Positions 1-9,398 of a stretch of DNA of 64,000 nt are shown piece after piece. The DNA is from Caldovatus sediminis (GTDB lineage: Bacteria > Pseudomonadota > Alphaproteobacteria > Acetobacterales > Acetobacteraceae). Position 1 is the first letter of the stretch, and every line of letters begins with the position of its first letter. The position numbers and the translations under genes are program-made. The stretch is from assembly GCF_014644455.1 (NCBI RefSeq), contig NZ_BMKS01000001.1, positions 186,001 to 250,000 on the forward strand. The letters run 5' to 3'. The notes below the pieces were generated by a model. That model searched no databases, was not told the DNA's origin, and saw only the letters and a list, made by a program, of their open reading frames with translations.

Positions 1-250
1 CGAGGTCGGTGTCGGCGTCGCCGTGGATCACCGCAAGCCCCGCGGCGACGGCGCGGGTGGCGAGCGCCATGTCGATCTCGATGCCGCGGGCGTCGGCGTT
101 CTTCTCGCGCGTCAGGTGCTCGATCAGGGTGCCGTCGCCGCAGCCGATGTCGAGGACGCGGGCGCCGGGAGGGATCATCTCCGCGATCAGGCGGAGATCG
201 AGGCGCATGTTCTTGGCGACGTAGCGGATGTCGGGGGGGGATTCGGGCAT
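1..250 (-). CDS. metW: Methionine biosynthesis protein MetW (partial, 3' end off window)
   Basis: The first 83 codons are visible; the rest lies beyond the left edge. MetW is a class I SAM-dependent methyltransferase-fold protein that works with MetX in alphaproteobacterial methionine synthesis. The SAM-binding motif I is clear (VLDIGCGDGTLIEHL, about residues 33-47), followed by an acidic strand-2 end (GIEID). The ATG at 250 opens the frame with the typical PDIRYVAKNMR start of the family. metX lies on the same strand 790 bp upstream, but an opposite-strand lipoprotein gene lies between them, so the usual metXW co-transcription is doubtful here. Confidence 0.9.
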   Translation of the reverse strand, partial: MPESPPDIRYVAKNMRLDLRLIAEMIPPGARVLDIGCGDGTLIEHLTREKNADARGIEIDMALATRAVAAGLAVIHGDADTDL

Positions 251-444
251 GGGGTCCTGCGCCGAAAGGGCGCGACTCGCGAAGTTTGAGGCCGGATAGC
301 CTTGGGGGGTGGAGCGGGGCAAGCGCGCAGCGGCCGGGACGCGGGTGACGGGAGCCGGACAGCCCAGCGGAATTCGGTTCAAACCCGTTTCGTAACGGAA
401 ATTCCGGATCTAACTTGAAATAGTTGCCGCTATGGAGGGCCTGA

Positions 445-921
445 ATGAAAAGGGTGGCGGTGCTTGTATTCGCGGCTGTCCTGCCGGCTTGCGCCACGGT
501 CGTGGAGGGCACCAGCGACACGGTGACCGTTTCGACCACTCCGGCAGGCGCAACCTGCACCATAGACCGCAATGGCGAACGCGTCGGCGCCGTCCCGATC
601 ACGCCCGGAAGTGTCCGGATCGACAAGAGCCGGCACGATCTGACCGTCACCTGCACGAAGGAAGGCTACCAGACCGCGTCAGTCACGACGTCGCCGACCT
701 TCACCGGGACGACCTTCGGCAACATTCTTGTCGGTGGCCTCGTCGGCGTCGCCGTGGACATCGCGTCGGGCGCCAACAATCGCTATCCGTCGGAGGTACG
801 GCTTGAGTTGGCGGAGAACCCGCGTCCCGCCGCGCCGCCTCCGCCTCTCGCAACGGAACCGGCAGAAAATGCGCCTGTCCGGCCGGTGGCGCATCGTCGC
901 CTTCGCGGACCCGGCATCTGA
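445..921 (+). CDS. Predicted lipoprotein with PEGA-like segment
   Basis: This 158-residue protein has a short signal peptide ending in the lipobox LPAC (Cys16), so it should be lipid-anchored in the envelope. Residues about 28-75 (TTPAGATCTIDRNGE ... TCTKEGYQ) resemble PEGA-type beta repeats found in many surface lipoproteins. A glycine-rich hydrophobic stretch (ILVGGLVGVAVDIASGA) lies near residues 93-110, and the C-terminus is proline-rich. The start has a GGAGG site about 8 bases upstream. It lies opposite in strand to flanking metW and metX, and the 130 bases before it are much more AT-rich than the surroundings, which suggests it was inserted there. Function unknown. Confidence 0.75.
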   Translation: MKRVAVLVFAAVLPACATVVEGTSDTVTVSTTPAGATCTIDRNGERVGAVPITPGSVRIDKSRHDLTVTCTKEGYQTASVTTSPTFTGTTFGNILVGGLVGVAVDIASGANNRYPSEVRLELAENPRPAAPPPPLATEPAENAPVRPVAHRRLRGPGI

Positions 922-1037
922 CGAGGTTGGTCCCGTGAACTCGCGCTGCGCTTCCCGCATGGCGCCTGTTCCCATGCCGAGCGCAATAGGCGCGATCGAG
1001 CGGGCGGGCCGCCCTTCGCCTCAGGGTCGGGACGCCC

Positions 1038-2192
<1,155 letters not shown>

Positions 2193-2234
2193 GGCGGGGC
2201 GCAGCATTAGGGTGTGCCCCGCGGGGCGGCAAGG

Positions 2235-2276
2235 AAGCCGGCCCCCCCCGCGGCCGCCCCCTCCCCGGGCCGGCTT
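2235..2276. repeat. 9-bp perfect inverted repeat between metX and the chorismate mutase gene
   Basis: Arms AAGCCGGCC (2235-2243) and GGCCGGCTT (2268-2276) are exact reverse complements separated by 24 bases of G/C-rich sequence. The site lies in the 134-bp divergent intergenic region. It could fold in either transcript leader or act as an operator; no T-run follows it on either strand, so it is not a canonical terminator. Confidence 0.5.
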
Positions 2277-2326
2277 GGCGGGCGGCGCGGCGGCGTCTAT
2301 TGCTGCGCGCCCATTCCGCGCGCGCG

Positions 2327-3232
2327 ATGTCACAGAGCCAAGCACCCCAGACCCCCAGGGCCCCCGCCGGAGCGGCACCGGCCGCGGCCGCCTCGCCGGA
2401 GCCGCCGCCCTTCGATCTCGCCGCCTTCCGCGCCGAGCTCGACCGGCTCGACGACGCCCTGCACGACCTGCTGATGCGGCGCTTCGCGCTGGTCGAGCGG
2501 ATGGCGGGCAGCGGCACCAAGGGCAACGGCCCCGCGCTGCGACCGGGGCGCGAGGCGCAGATCCTGCGCCGCCTGCTCGCGCGCCACGCGGGACCGATGC
2601 CGGCCGCCGCGCTGGTGCGTCTCTGGCGCGAGATCCTCGCCGCCTCCACGGCCCTGCAGGGCCCCTTCTCGGTCGCCGTCTTCGCGCCCTCCGCGGGCTC
2701 GGGCCATGCGCGGCTGGCGCGCGAGCATTTCGGCGCCGCGACGCCGATCCGCACCCTGCCGACGCCGGCGCGCGCCCTCGCCGCGATCGCCGCCGGCGAG
2801 GCCTCGGTCGCCGTGCTGCCGGCGCCGGAGGAGGAGGACACGCCCGAGGCCGCCTGGTGGACCAAGCTCGATTCGCCGCGCATCCAGGTCGTCGCGCGCC
2901 TGCCCTTCTTCCGCCCGCGCTTCGTCGAGGGCGATCCGGAGGCGCTGGTCCTCTCCGTCGTGCCGGCCGACCCCACCGGGCGCGACCGCACCCTGATCCG
3001 CCTGGAGGTCGAGGCGGGGCAGAGCCGCGCGCGCCTCTCCGCCGCGCTCGCCGCCGCGGGGCTCGCGCCGCGGAGCCTGATGCTGCAGCGCCACGACGCG
3101 GCGACGCTGGCCCTGGCCGAGGTGGAGGGCTACCTCGCCGGCGATGCCGCCGCCGCGGCGCAGCTCGAGTCGCTGCCCTTCGCCCGCGCGCAGATCCTCG
3201 GCGCCTACGCGGTGCCCGAGACCGGAGAGTGA
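2327..3232 (+). CDS. Chorismate mutase with degenerate prephenate dehydratase-like C-terminal region
   Basis: The N-terminal 30-115 residues form an AroQ-type chorismate mutase domain ([27 protein letters not shown], with a later GREAQIL carrying the Arg-Glu pair expected in the active site), which converts chorismate to prephenate. The following part (about 120-225) looks like a periplasmic-binding-fold prephenate dehydratase domain and the last 85 residues like an ACT domain, but I cannot find the TRF motif essential for dehydratase activity. So only mutase activity is well supported. The start at 2327 (MSQSQ) was preferred over an upstream ATG at 2300. hisC starts 4 bases after its stop, in one operon with tyrA. 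Confidence 0.8.
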   Translation: MSQSQAPQTPRAPAGAAPAAAASPEPPPFDLAAFRAELDRLDDALHDLLMRRFALVERMAGSGTKGNGPALRPGREAQILRRLLARHAGPMPAAALVRLWREILAASTALQGPFSVAVFAPSAGSGHARLAREHFGAATPIRTLPTPARALAAIAAGEASVAVLPAPEEEDTPEAAWWTKLDSPRIQVVARLPFFRPRFVEGDPEALVLSVVPADPTGRDRTLIRLEVEAGQSRARLSAALAAAGLAPRSLMLQRHDAATLALAEVEGYLAGDAAAAAQLESLPFARAQILGAYAVPETGE

Positions 3233-3236
3233 CGCG

Positions 3237-4349
3237 ATGGCCGCGCCAAAGCCCCGCCCCTCGATCCTCGCCGTCGAGCCCTATGTGGGGGGCGAATCGA
3301 AGATCCCGGGCGTCAACCGGATCGTGAAGCTCTCCTCCAACGAGGGCGCCTTCGGCACGCCGCCCGGCGCGGCGGCCGCGATCGCGGCGATGGCGCAGGA
3401 GGCCCACCGCTACCCGGACGGCGGCGCGCAGGCGCTGCGCGCGGCGATCGGGGCGCGCTTCGGCCTCGATCCGGCGCGCATCGTGGTGGGCAACGGCTCG
3501 GACGAGCTGCTGGCGCTGCTCATCCTCGCCTATGGCGGCGAGGGGACGGAGCTGGTGATGTCCGCCCACGGCTTCCTGATGTACGAGATCGCCGGCACCT
3601 GGGCCGGCTGCCGCGTGATCAAGGTGCCGGAGCGGAACCTGACGGCGGACGTGGACGGCCTCCTCGCCGCGGTCGGGCCGCGCACGCGCATCGTGATGCT
3701 CGCCAACCCGAACAACCCGACCGGGAGCCTGCTGCCGGCCCCCGAGGTGGCGCGGCTGCGCGCGGGGCTGCGCGAGGACGTGCTGCTGGTGCTGGACGCC
3801 GCCTACGCGGAGTACGTGACGCGGCCGGACTACGATCCGGGCGCGGCGCTGGTGGACGCGTCCCCGGCCGGCAACGTCGTGATGACGCGCACCTTCAGCA
3901 AGGTGTTCGGGCTGGGGGGCATGCGGCTCGGCTGGGCCTATGCGCAGCCGCCGGTGGTGGACGTGCTGAACCGCGTGCGCGGCCCCTTCAACGTGAACGC
4001 CGCGGCGATGGCGGCGGGCATCGCCGCGCTCGCCGAGCCCGGCTGGGTGGAACGCAGCGTCGCGCACAACACCGAATGGCGCGCGCGGCTGGCCGAGGGC
4101 CTGCGCGCGGCGGGCATCACGGTCTGGCCGAGCGAGGGCAATTTCGTGCTGGCGGATTTCGGCGCGCCGGCGCGCGCGAGGGCCGCCGACGAGGCGCTGC
4201 GCGCGCGCGGCCTGATCGTCCGCGCGATGGGCGCCTACGGCCTGCCCGGGTGCCTGCGCATCACCGTCGGCACCGGCGAGGAGTGCACGATGGTGATCGA
4301 GGCGCTGGCCGCGTTCATGCGGGCGGGGCCCGCGCACGGCCGTGGCTGA
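3237..4349 (+). CDS. hisC: Histidinol-phosphate / aromatic aminotransferase
   Basis: A 370-residue class I/II PLP-dependent aminotransferase of the HisC family. The PLP-binding NPNNPTG motif (about residue 158-164), an Asp/Tyr pair in [11 protein letters not shown] and the Schiff-base lysine in [18 protein letters not shown] are visible. Family members use histidinol phosphate but many also transaminate phenylpyruvate or prephenate. Its position between chorismate mutase and prephenate dehydrogenase genes points to an aromatic amino acid role. The ATG at 3237 follows the mutase stop closely; the reading frame ends 8 bases inside the next gene. Confidence 0.92.
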   Translation: MAAPKPRPSILAVEPYVGGESKIPGVNRIVKLSSNEGAFGTPPGAAAAIAAMAQEAHRYPDGGAQALRAAIGARFGLDPARIVVGNGSDELLALLILAYGGEGTELVMSAHGFLMYEIAGTWAGCRVIKVPERNLTADVDGLLAAVGPRTRIVMLANPNNPTGSLLPAPEVARLRAGLREDVLLVLDAAYAEYVTRPDYDPGAALVDASPAGNVVMTRTFSKVFGLGGMRLGWAYAQPPVVDVLNRVRGPFNVNAAAMAAGIAALAEPGWVERSVAHNTEWRARLAEGLRAAGITVWPSEGNFVLADFGAPARARAADEALRARGLIVRAMGAYGLPGCLRITVGTGEECTMVIEALAAFMRAGPAHGRG

Positions 4350-5229
4350 GCCGCTGTTCGAGCGCCTGTGCCTGATCGGCGTCGGGCTGATCGGCAGCTC
4401 CATCGCGCGCGTCGCGCGCGCGCGCGGCGACATCGCGCGGGCCGTGGTGGCGAACGCGAAGACGCCGGCGACGCTCCAGCGGGTGCGGGAGCTCGGCATC
4501 GCCGACGAGGTGGAGGCCGATCCGGCGCGCGCCGTGCGCGGGGCGGACGGCGTGATCCTCTGCGTGCCGGTCGGGGCCTACGCGCCGGTGATGGAGGCGA
4601 TCGCGCCGCACCTCGCGCCCGGCTGCGTGCTTTCGGATGTCGGCTCGACCAAGGGGAGCGTGCTGCGCGACCTGCTGCCGCTCACCCCCTCCACCGTGCA
4701 GCTCGTGCCGGCGCATCCGCTGGCCGGCACCGAGCACTCCGGCCCCGACGCCGGCTTCGCCGAGCTGTTCCAGGGCCGCTACTGCATCCTGACGCCGCCG
4801 CCCGGCGCCGACCCGGTGGCGGTGGAGAGGATCGCCGAGCTCTGGCGCCGCTGCGGCAGCATGGTCGAGACCATGGACGCCGCGACGCACGACAAGGTGC
4901 TGGCGATCGTCTCCCACCTGCCGCACCTGATCGCCTTCACCATCTGCGGCACCGCCGACGACCTGGCGCAGGAGACGCGCGAGGCGGTGCTGAAGTACGC
5001 CGCCTCCGGCTTCCGCGACTTCACGCGCATCGCGGCCTCCGACGTGGACATGTGGCGCGACATCTTCCTCAACAACCGCGAGGCGGTGCTGGAGATGCTG
5101 GCGCGCTTCACCGAGGACGCGCAGGCGCTCGGCCGCGCGATCCGCTGGGGGCAGGCCGCGTTCATCGAGGACCGGATCGCGCGCGGGCGGAAGATCCGGC
5201 GGGGGCTGATCGAGCGCAAGCAGGCGTGA
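4342..5229 (+). CDS. tyrA: Prephenate / cyclohexadienyl (arogenate) dehydrogenase
   Basis: This 295-residue TyrA-family enzyme oxidatively decarboxylates prephenate or arogenate for tyrosine synthesis. It begins with a Rossmann dinucleotide motif ([11 protein letters not shown]), followed by the family motifs DVGSTKG and [15 protein letters not shown], the latter carrying the catalytic His. The GTG at 4342 overlaps the end of hisC by 8 bases, indicating translational coupling. There is no ACT or mutase domain attached. Whether substrate is prephenate or arogenate and cofactor NAD or NADP is not decidable here. Confidence 0.93.
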   Translation: MAEPLFERLCLIGVGLIGSSIARVARARGDIARAVVANAKTPATLQRVRELGIADEVEADPARAVRGADGVILCVPVGAYAPVMEAIAPHLAPGCVLSDVGSTKGSVLRDLLPLTPSTVQLVPAHPLAGTEHSGPDAGFAELFQGRYCILTPPPGADPVAVERIAELWRRCGSMVETMDAATHDKVLAIVSHLPHLIAFTICGTADDLAQETREAVLKYAASGFRDFTRIAASDVDMWRDIFLNNREAVLEMLARFTEDAQALGRAIRWGQAAFIEDRIARGRKIRRGLIERKQA

Positions 5230-5346
5230 GGGCGCGGGGTGGTACCCGGCCGCGCCTGGGGATGCGGCGCCGGGCGGGTCGGACGGCGCCATCCCGGGCT
5301 TCGCGGCCGCCCGCGGATGCGAACGCGGACGGCGCGGGTTCGGCTG

Positions 5347-5484
5347 CCCTGGAGGCGTTCCCTTGTTCCAGGGGAGGCGATCGCCTCGCGAGCGGGCGGC
5401 GCAGGAGAAGCGTCGCAGCCGGGACACCGCCGCGACGCGCGAGGCGATCGCAGGGTGGGGGTCGCACCCGGCACCGGGCACCCC
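5347..5484. other. Run of three predicted stem-loops upstream of the DUF4262 gene
   Basis: Three consecutive inverted repeats fill the gap between tyrA and the next gene. Hairpin 1: CCCTGGA (5347-5353) with TCCAGGG (5367-5373). Hairpin 2: 14-bp perfect arms GCGATCGCCTCGCG (5377-5390) and its complement (5438-5451), with an inner pair GCGTCGC (5410-5416) and GCGACGC (5432-5438). Hairpin 3: GGGGT (5458-5462) with ACCCC (5480-5484), enclosing CCGG/CCGG. Arms of hairpin 2 contain the palindrome GCGATCGC. It may be a structured leader, the tyrA operon end, or a mobile palindromic repeat; no family recognised. Confidence 0.5.
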
Positions 5485-5517
5485 ATCTGTCCGGACTGAA
5501 CCCGAGGAGCGCCGCGA

Positions 5518-6069
5518 ATGACCCAAGGCGGACACGACACAGGCGGCGCGGCGACGGACATCGGGCCGGCGCTGCGGCAGGTCATCGACAGGGTCGCCGA
5601 GGCCATCGCCCGGCGCGGCTGGGCCGTGGTGGCGGTCGGCGCCGAGGGAGAACGCCCGCCCTTCGCCTACACCGTCGGGCTCGAGACGGGCTTCGACCAT
5701 CCGGAGGTCGTGCTGGTCGGCAACTTCTCCCAGCGCATCGTGCAGGGCGTGCTCGGCGCGGCCGGGGAGCGCGTCAAGGCGGGGGCGCGCTTCGAGCCCG
5801 GCGAGCGCGTCTCCGAGGTGGTCCCGCGCCTCGCGGTGGCGTTCGACGCGGTGCGCGCCGACGCCGCCCAGGAGCACCTGCAGATCGCCGACCTCGTGCA
5901 GGGCGACCGCCTCGATCGCGCGGTCCGCGCGGTGCAGGTGTTCCTGCCCGACGCCGCCGGCCGCTTCCCCTGGGACCGCGGATGCGACGCCCGGATGGCG
6001 CACAGCCAGACCGGGCTCGGCCTCGGGCCGCCCCGGCGGCCGCGCGGCGGCGCCATCCGCCGGGCCTGA
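5518..6069 (+). CDS. DUF4262 domain protein
   Basis: A 183-residue protein whose middle part (RGWAVVAVGAEGERPPFAYTVGLETGFDHPEVVLVG) carries the DUF4262 signature, an aromatic YTVGL motif followed by GF.HPE. Function of the family is not established. The ATG at 5518 has a GAGGAG site 8 bases upstream. The last 35 residues are basic and low in complexity. Its 3' two thirds are overlapped on the opposite strand by the open frame of a Pmp3-like gene. Confidence 0.75.
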   Translation: MTQGGHDTGGAATDIGPALRQVIDRVAEAIARRGWAVVAVGAEGERPPFAYTVGLETGFDHPEVVLVGNFSQRIVQGVLGAAGERVKAGARFEPGERVSEVVPRLAVAFDAVRADAAQEHLQIADLVQGDRLDRAVRAVQVFLPDAAGRFPWDRGCDARMAHSQTGLGLGPPRRPRGGAIRRA

Positions 6070-6377
6070 CGCTCCCGAACGGCCCTCCCCTGCGCGTCGG
6101 GCTTCGGGCCGATGCGGCGCGCTACGAGACCCGCCGCGCGGTCCCGCGCGATCGCCTGCTCGACCAGCCGCCGGTCGCGCGCCCCCATGCGCCGGTTGCG
6201 CACGACCACCAGCGCCCAGAGGACCGCAACCGCCCAGGTCATCGCCCCCGGCACGAAGGGCAGCATCAGCAGCACCAGCCCCGCCAGCCAGAGGAGGCCG
6301 TTGAACGCCGCCTGGACCGGACGGCCCGCGAGCAGGATCGCCAGCGGCGGGACCAGGACGGCGAGGAGGTACATCAT
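5667..6377 (-). CDS. Pmp3/YqaE-like small membrane protein with long antisense-overlapping tail
   Basis: The first about 60 residues match the Pmp3/UPF0057 layout: two hydrophobic helices (MYLLAVLVPPLAILL and FNGLLWLAGLVLLMLPFVPG) and a VLWALVV segment, a family linked to membrane potential and stress. The ATG at 6377 follows GAGGAGG with 5-base spacing; a GTG lies just before it. Homologues are usually 50-90 residues, but here no stop occurs until 5667, giving 236 residues whose Arg/Pro-rich tail is antisense to the DUF4262 gene from 6069 down. The head is well supported; the tail may be an accident of high GC or reflect a lost stop. Confidence 0.6.
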   Translation of the reverse strand: MMYLLAVLVPPLAILLAGRPVQAAFNGLLWLAGLVLLMLPFVPGAMTWAVAVLWALVVVRNRRMGARDRRLVEQAIARDRAAGLVARRIGPKPDAQGRAVRERQARRMAPPRGRRGGPRPSPVWLCAIRASHPRSQGKRPAASGRNTCTARTARSRRSPCTRSAICRCSWAASARTASNATARRGTTSETRSPGSKRAPALTRSPAAPSTPCTMRWEKLPTSTTSGWSKPVSSPTV

Positions 6378-6419
6378 CACGGCCTCCTCAACCGCGCGCG
6401 GCGCCGCGCCTTCCCGCGC

Positions 6420-7430
6420 TCAGAACCCCTCCAGCACCACCTTGCCGATCATCCGCCCGCTCTCGACCATCGCATGCGCCCGGACCAGGCGCTCGGCGTC
6501 GATGCGGCCCAGATGCGCGGTCACCGTGGTGCGGATCGCGCCGGTGTCGACGAGGTGCGCCACCTCGTCGAGCAGGCGGTGCTGCTGGATCATGTCGGGC
6601 GTCTGGTGGACGGGGCGCGCGAACATCGCCTCCCACGCCAGGAACGCCGCCTTGGGCTTGAGGCGCGACACCTCCGCCGCGCCGAGGTCGTCGATCACGC
6701 AGATGCCGCCCTGCGGGGCGAGCAGCTCGCACAGCGCGTTCCAGTGCCGCTCCGTCTGCGTCACCGCGAAGACGTAGGGGATCGGCACGCCGAGCGCCTT
6801 CGCCTGCTTCGCGAGATCCTGGGAGTGGTCGAGCACGACGTGCGCCCCCATGCGCTCGCACCAGGCCCGGCTCTCGGGGCGCGAGGCGGTGGCGATCACC
6901 TTCAGGCCCGTCAGCCGCCGCGCGAGCTGGATCGCGATCGAGCCCACCCCGCCGGCGCCGCCGGTGATGAGCAGGGCGCCGCCCTCCGCCGGCTTGCCGC
7001 GCGGGATGCGCAGCCGGTCGAACAGCGCCTCCCAGGCGGTGATCGCGGTCAGCGGCAGCGCCGCGGCCTCGGCGAAGGAGAGCGTCCGCGGCTTGTGGCC
7101 GACGATCCGCTCGTCCACCAGATGGAGCTCGGCATTGGTGCCGGGGCGCGCGATCGAGCCGGCGTAGAACACCTCCGCGCCGAGCGGGAACAGCACCGAC
7201 TCCGGCCCCTTGGCGCGCACGACGCCGGCGGCGTCGAAGCCGAGCACGCGCGGCTCGCCGGCGGGATCCGCGGTGCGGCGGAGCCTGGTGTCCACCGGAT
7301 TGACGCTGACCGCGCGCACCTCGACCAGCAGGTCGCGTCCCTTCGGCGCGGGCGGGTCGGGCAGGGTGAGGTCGAGCAGCGCCTCGTCGTGATCGACCGG
7401 ATGGCAATGGGTGTAGCCGACGGCCTTCAT
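6420..7430 (-). CDS. Zinc-independent alcohol dehydrogenase / quinone oxidoreductase family protein (MDR)
   Basis: A 336-residue medium-chain dehydrogenase/reductase. The GroES-like N-terminal domain (VNPVDTRLRR, GFDAAGVV) is followed by a nucleotide-binding domain with the GGAGGVGSIAIQLAR motif near residue 160 and a following strand VIATASR, which suggests NADPH. The structural zinc cysteines are absent. Best matches by eye are the zinc-binding alcohol dehydrogenase family/ZADH quinone reductases. GGGAGG lies just before the ATG. The substrate is unknown. Confidence 0.85.
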   Translation of the reverse strand: MKAVGYTHCHPVDHDEALLDLTLPDPPAPKGRDLLVEVRAVSVNPVDTRLRRTADPAGEPRVLGFDAAGVVRAKGPESVLFPLGAEVFYAGSIARPGTNAELHLVDERIVGHKPRTLSFAEAAALPLTAITAWEALFDRLRIPRGKPAEGGALLITGGAGGVGSIAIQLARRLTGLKVIATASRPESRAWCERMGAHVVLDHSQDLAKQAKALGVPIPYVFAVTQTERHWNALCELLAPQGGICVIDDLGAAEVSRLKPKAAFLAWEAMFARPVHQTPDMIQQHRLLDEVAHLVDTGAIRTTVTAHLGRIDAERLVRAHAMVESGRMIGKVVLEGF

Positions 7431-7541
7431 GGGGCGTCCTCCCTGATCGCCATCGCAGGAGATGGCGTCGCGCCGGCGCGCGTGTAGGGCGGTCGGGGGG
7501 CGGCTTGCCGGCGACCGTTCCGCGCTGCAGCATGGCGCGGC

Positions 7542-8702
7542 ATGGCGGCGAGGACGGCGCGGCGTCTCATCCTGGTGGTCGGCAGCGGCGCCTTCGCCGG
7601 CGCGCTCGCGACCCGCGTGACCGATCCGCTGGTCGGCGTGATCGCGCTCGACCTCGGCGTGCCGGTGGCGACCGCGGCCCTGCTCGCCACCGCCTACGCC
7701 CTGCCGCTCGCCGGCGTGCAGCCCGTGCTCGGGCCGCTCGCCGACAGCCTCGGCAAGCGGCGGGTGATGGCGGCGGGGCTGGTGGTGATGGCGCTGGCGC
7801 TCGCCGCCTGCGCCCTGGCGCCGGGGTTCGGCGCGCTGTTCGCGGCGCGCATGCTGGCCGGGGCGGCCTCGGGCGCGACCATGCCGCTCGCCATGGCGCT
7901 GATCGGCGACACGGTGCGCCTCGAGGAGCGCCAGGTGGCGCTGAGCCGCCTCCTGCTCTTCGCCATCACCGGCCAGGTGGCGGGCGGGGCGGTCGCGGGG
8001 GTGCTGGAGGCGTATGTCGGCTGGCGCGGGGTCATGGCGCTCTGCGCCGCGGTGGCCCTTCTCGCCGCTCTCGTGGTGCGCGCGACACCGCTGCCTGGCG
8101 TGCCGGAGGCGGCGGGGCGGTTCGACCTCGCCGAGGCGCTCGCCCGCTACCGGGCGATCCTCTCGAACCGCGCGGCGCTCGAGCTTTACGGCGCGGTGTG
8201 CGTCGAGGGGGCGGTGGTGTTCGGGAGCTTCCCCTTCTTCGCCGCCCTCCTCGCCGCGCAGGGCCTGGGCGGGGCGGCCGAGGCAGGCTTCGCGATCGGC
8301 GCCTTCGGGGCCGGGGGCTTCGTCTATGCGGCGCTGGCGCGGCCGCTGCTGGCCCGGTTCGGACAGGCCTGGGTGGTGCGGGCCGGGGGGGCGCTCGGGG
8401 CGGCGGCGCTGCTCGGCCTGGCCGCGGCGCCGGTCTGGTGGGGGTTCGCGGCGGCGGCGCTCGCCCTCGGGGTCGGCTTTTACATGGTCCACGGCTCCAT
8501 CCAGGCGCGGGTGACGGAGGTGGCGCCGACGGCGCGGGCCTCGGCGATGGCGCTGCACGCCTGCGGCTTCTTCATCGGGCAGTCGCTCGGGCCGGTGCTG
8601 TTCGGCGCCGGGCTGTCGCTCTGGGGGACGGGGGCGACCCTGGCCGCCTTCGCGGCGGTGCTGGCGGGCCTCGCCCTGGGGCTGGGGCGACGCTCGCGTT
8701 GA
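7542..8702 (+). CDS. MFS transporter (12-helix drug/sugar efflux type)
   Basis: The 386-residue hydrophobic protein has about 12 membrane helices and the MFS motif A variant GPLADSLGKRRVM between helices 2 and 3 (about residues 64-76). The motif-C-like region GQVAGGAVAGVLEAYVGWRG lies in helix 5. This pattern is common in arabinose- or drug-efflux-type permeases; the substrate cannot be inferred. Divergent from the oxidoreductase at 6420-7430, with 111 bp between starts. Confidence 0.88.
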   Translation: MAARTARRLILVVGSGAFAGALATRVTDPLVGVIALDLGVPVATAALLATAYALPLAGVQPVLGPLADSLGKRRVMAAGLVVMALALAACALAPGFGALFAARMLAGAASGATMPLAMALIGDTVRLEERQVALSRLLLFAITGQVAGGAVAGVLEAYVGWRGVMALCAAVALLAALVVRATPLPGVPEAAGRFDLAEALARYRAILSNRAALELYGAVCVEGAVVFGSFPFFAALLAAQGLGGAAEAGFAIGAFGAGGFVYAALARPLLARFGQAWVVRAGGALGAAALLGLAAAPVWWGFAAAALALGVGFYMVHGSIQARVTEVAPTARASAMALHACGFFIGQSLGPVLFGAGLSLWGTGATLAAFAAVLAGLALGLGRRSR

Positions 8703-8968
8703 GACGGGCGGCGTGGGCTGAGAACATTCGCCTCGGCTGGCCCGATTCGGTCCGGTCGTTCTCGAACGAAGAACGAACAAGCCTGCCGGGCGCCTCCGTT
8801 AATGCCGCGTGGATTCAACCGTCTGATCCGAGTCGCGCGAACGAATCGCTGACTCGCCCTCGGCGTCCACCGCGCGTTCTCGGATCACAACATCTTGCGG
8901 GTCGCGCGTCGCCCGAACCACAAGCGTCTTCGCGTCCGCGGCCCATGTGCCGCCCCGCCCGGGACGGG

Positions 8969-9310
8969 TCAGAAGTCGCTGACCCGACCCTTGCGCTCCC
9001 AGTCGCCGTAGCGGGTCGGTTCGGGGCCACTCGGGCCGCCGATCTCCTTCGTCATCCGGGGCGGTCGGGGCGGCTCCGGGTCGCCCGCCGGGGGGCGCTG
9101 CGGGTCGCCGGGCAGCGGCGGCTCCGGGCCGTCCGGGTCCTGCACCGGCACCTCCGGCAGGTCCGGCGCGGGCGGCGGGGTGGGCTGGCCCGGGGGCATC
9201 GGCCCGGGCGGCGGCTCGGGGTGCGGCGGCGTCGGCGCCTGCCCGGTCGGGGAGGGGCGAGGCGCGGCGGGAGCCGGCCCCCTCTGGTCGAGCGTGCTCA
9301 TGCGCATCAT
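8969..9310 (-). CDS. DUF1674 protein, succinate dehydrogenase assembly factor 4-like, with proline-rich N-terminus
   Basis: The C-terminal 25 residues carry the family hallmark [19 protein letters not shown] preceded by EIGGPSG. In eukaryotes SDHAF4/Sdh8 helps flavinated SdhA assemble into succinate dehydrogenase; bacterial members are presumed similar. The preceding about 85 residues are almost entirely Pro, Gly, Asp, Glu and Ala, much longer than the 60-70 residue homologues usual in alphaproteobacteria. ATG at 9310 has GGGGAG upstream; an ATG at 9301 is an alternative. Divergent from htpX. Confidence 0.75.
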   Translation of the reverse strand: MMRMSTLDQRGPAPAAPRPSPTGQAPTPPHPEPPPGPMPPGQPTPPPAPDLPEVPVQDPDGPEPPLPGDPQRPPAGDPEPPRPPRMTKEIGGPSGPEPTRYGDWERKGRVSDF

Positions 9311-9398
9311 CTGGGATGTCTCCCCGGGTTGGACACCCGCCGCGGCGGGAGCCGCCGGCCCGCGGGCCCCACCACGGACGGATCGGAACACGGGCATC

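Noticed and set aside
2193-2326. SAM-II-type riboswitch before metX
   Set aside because: Alphaproteobacterial met genes often have one, but the conserved pseudoknot core was not found in the leader; only a GC-rich hairpin is present.
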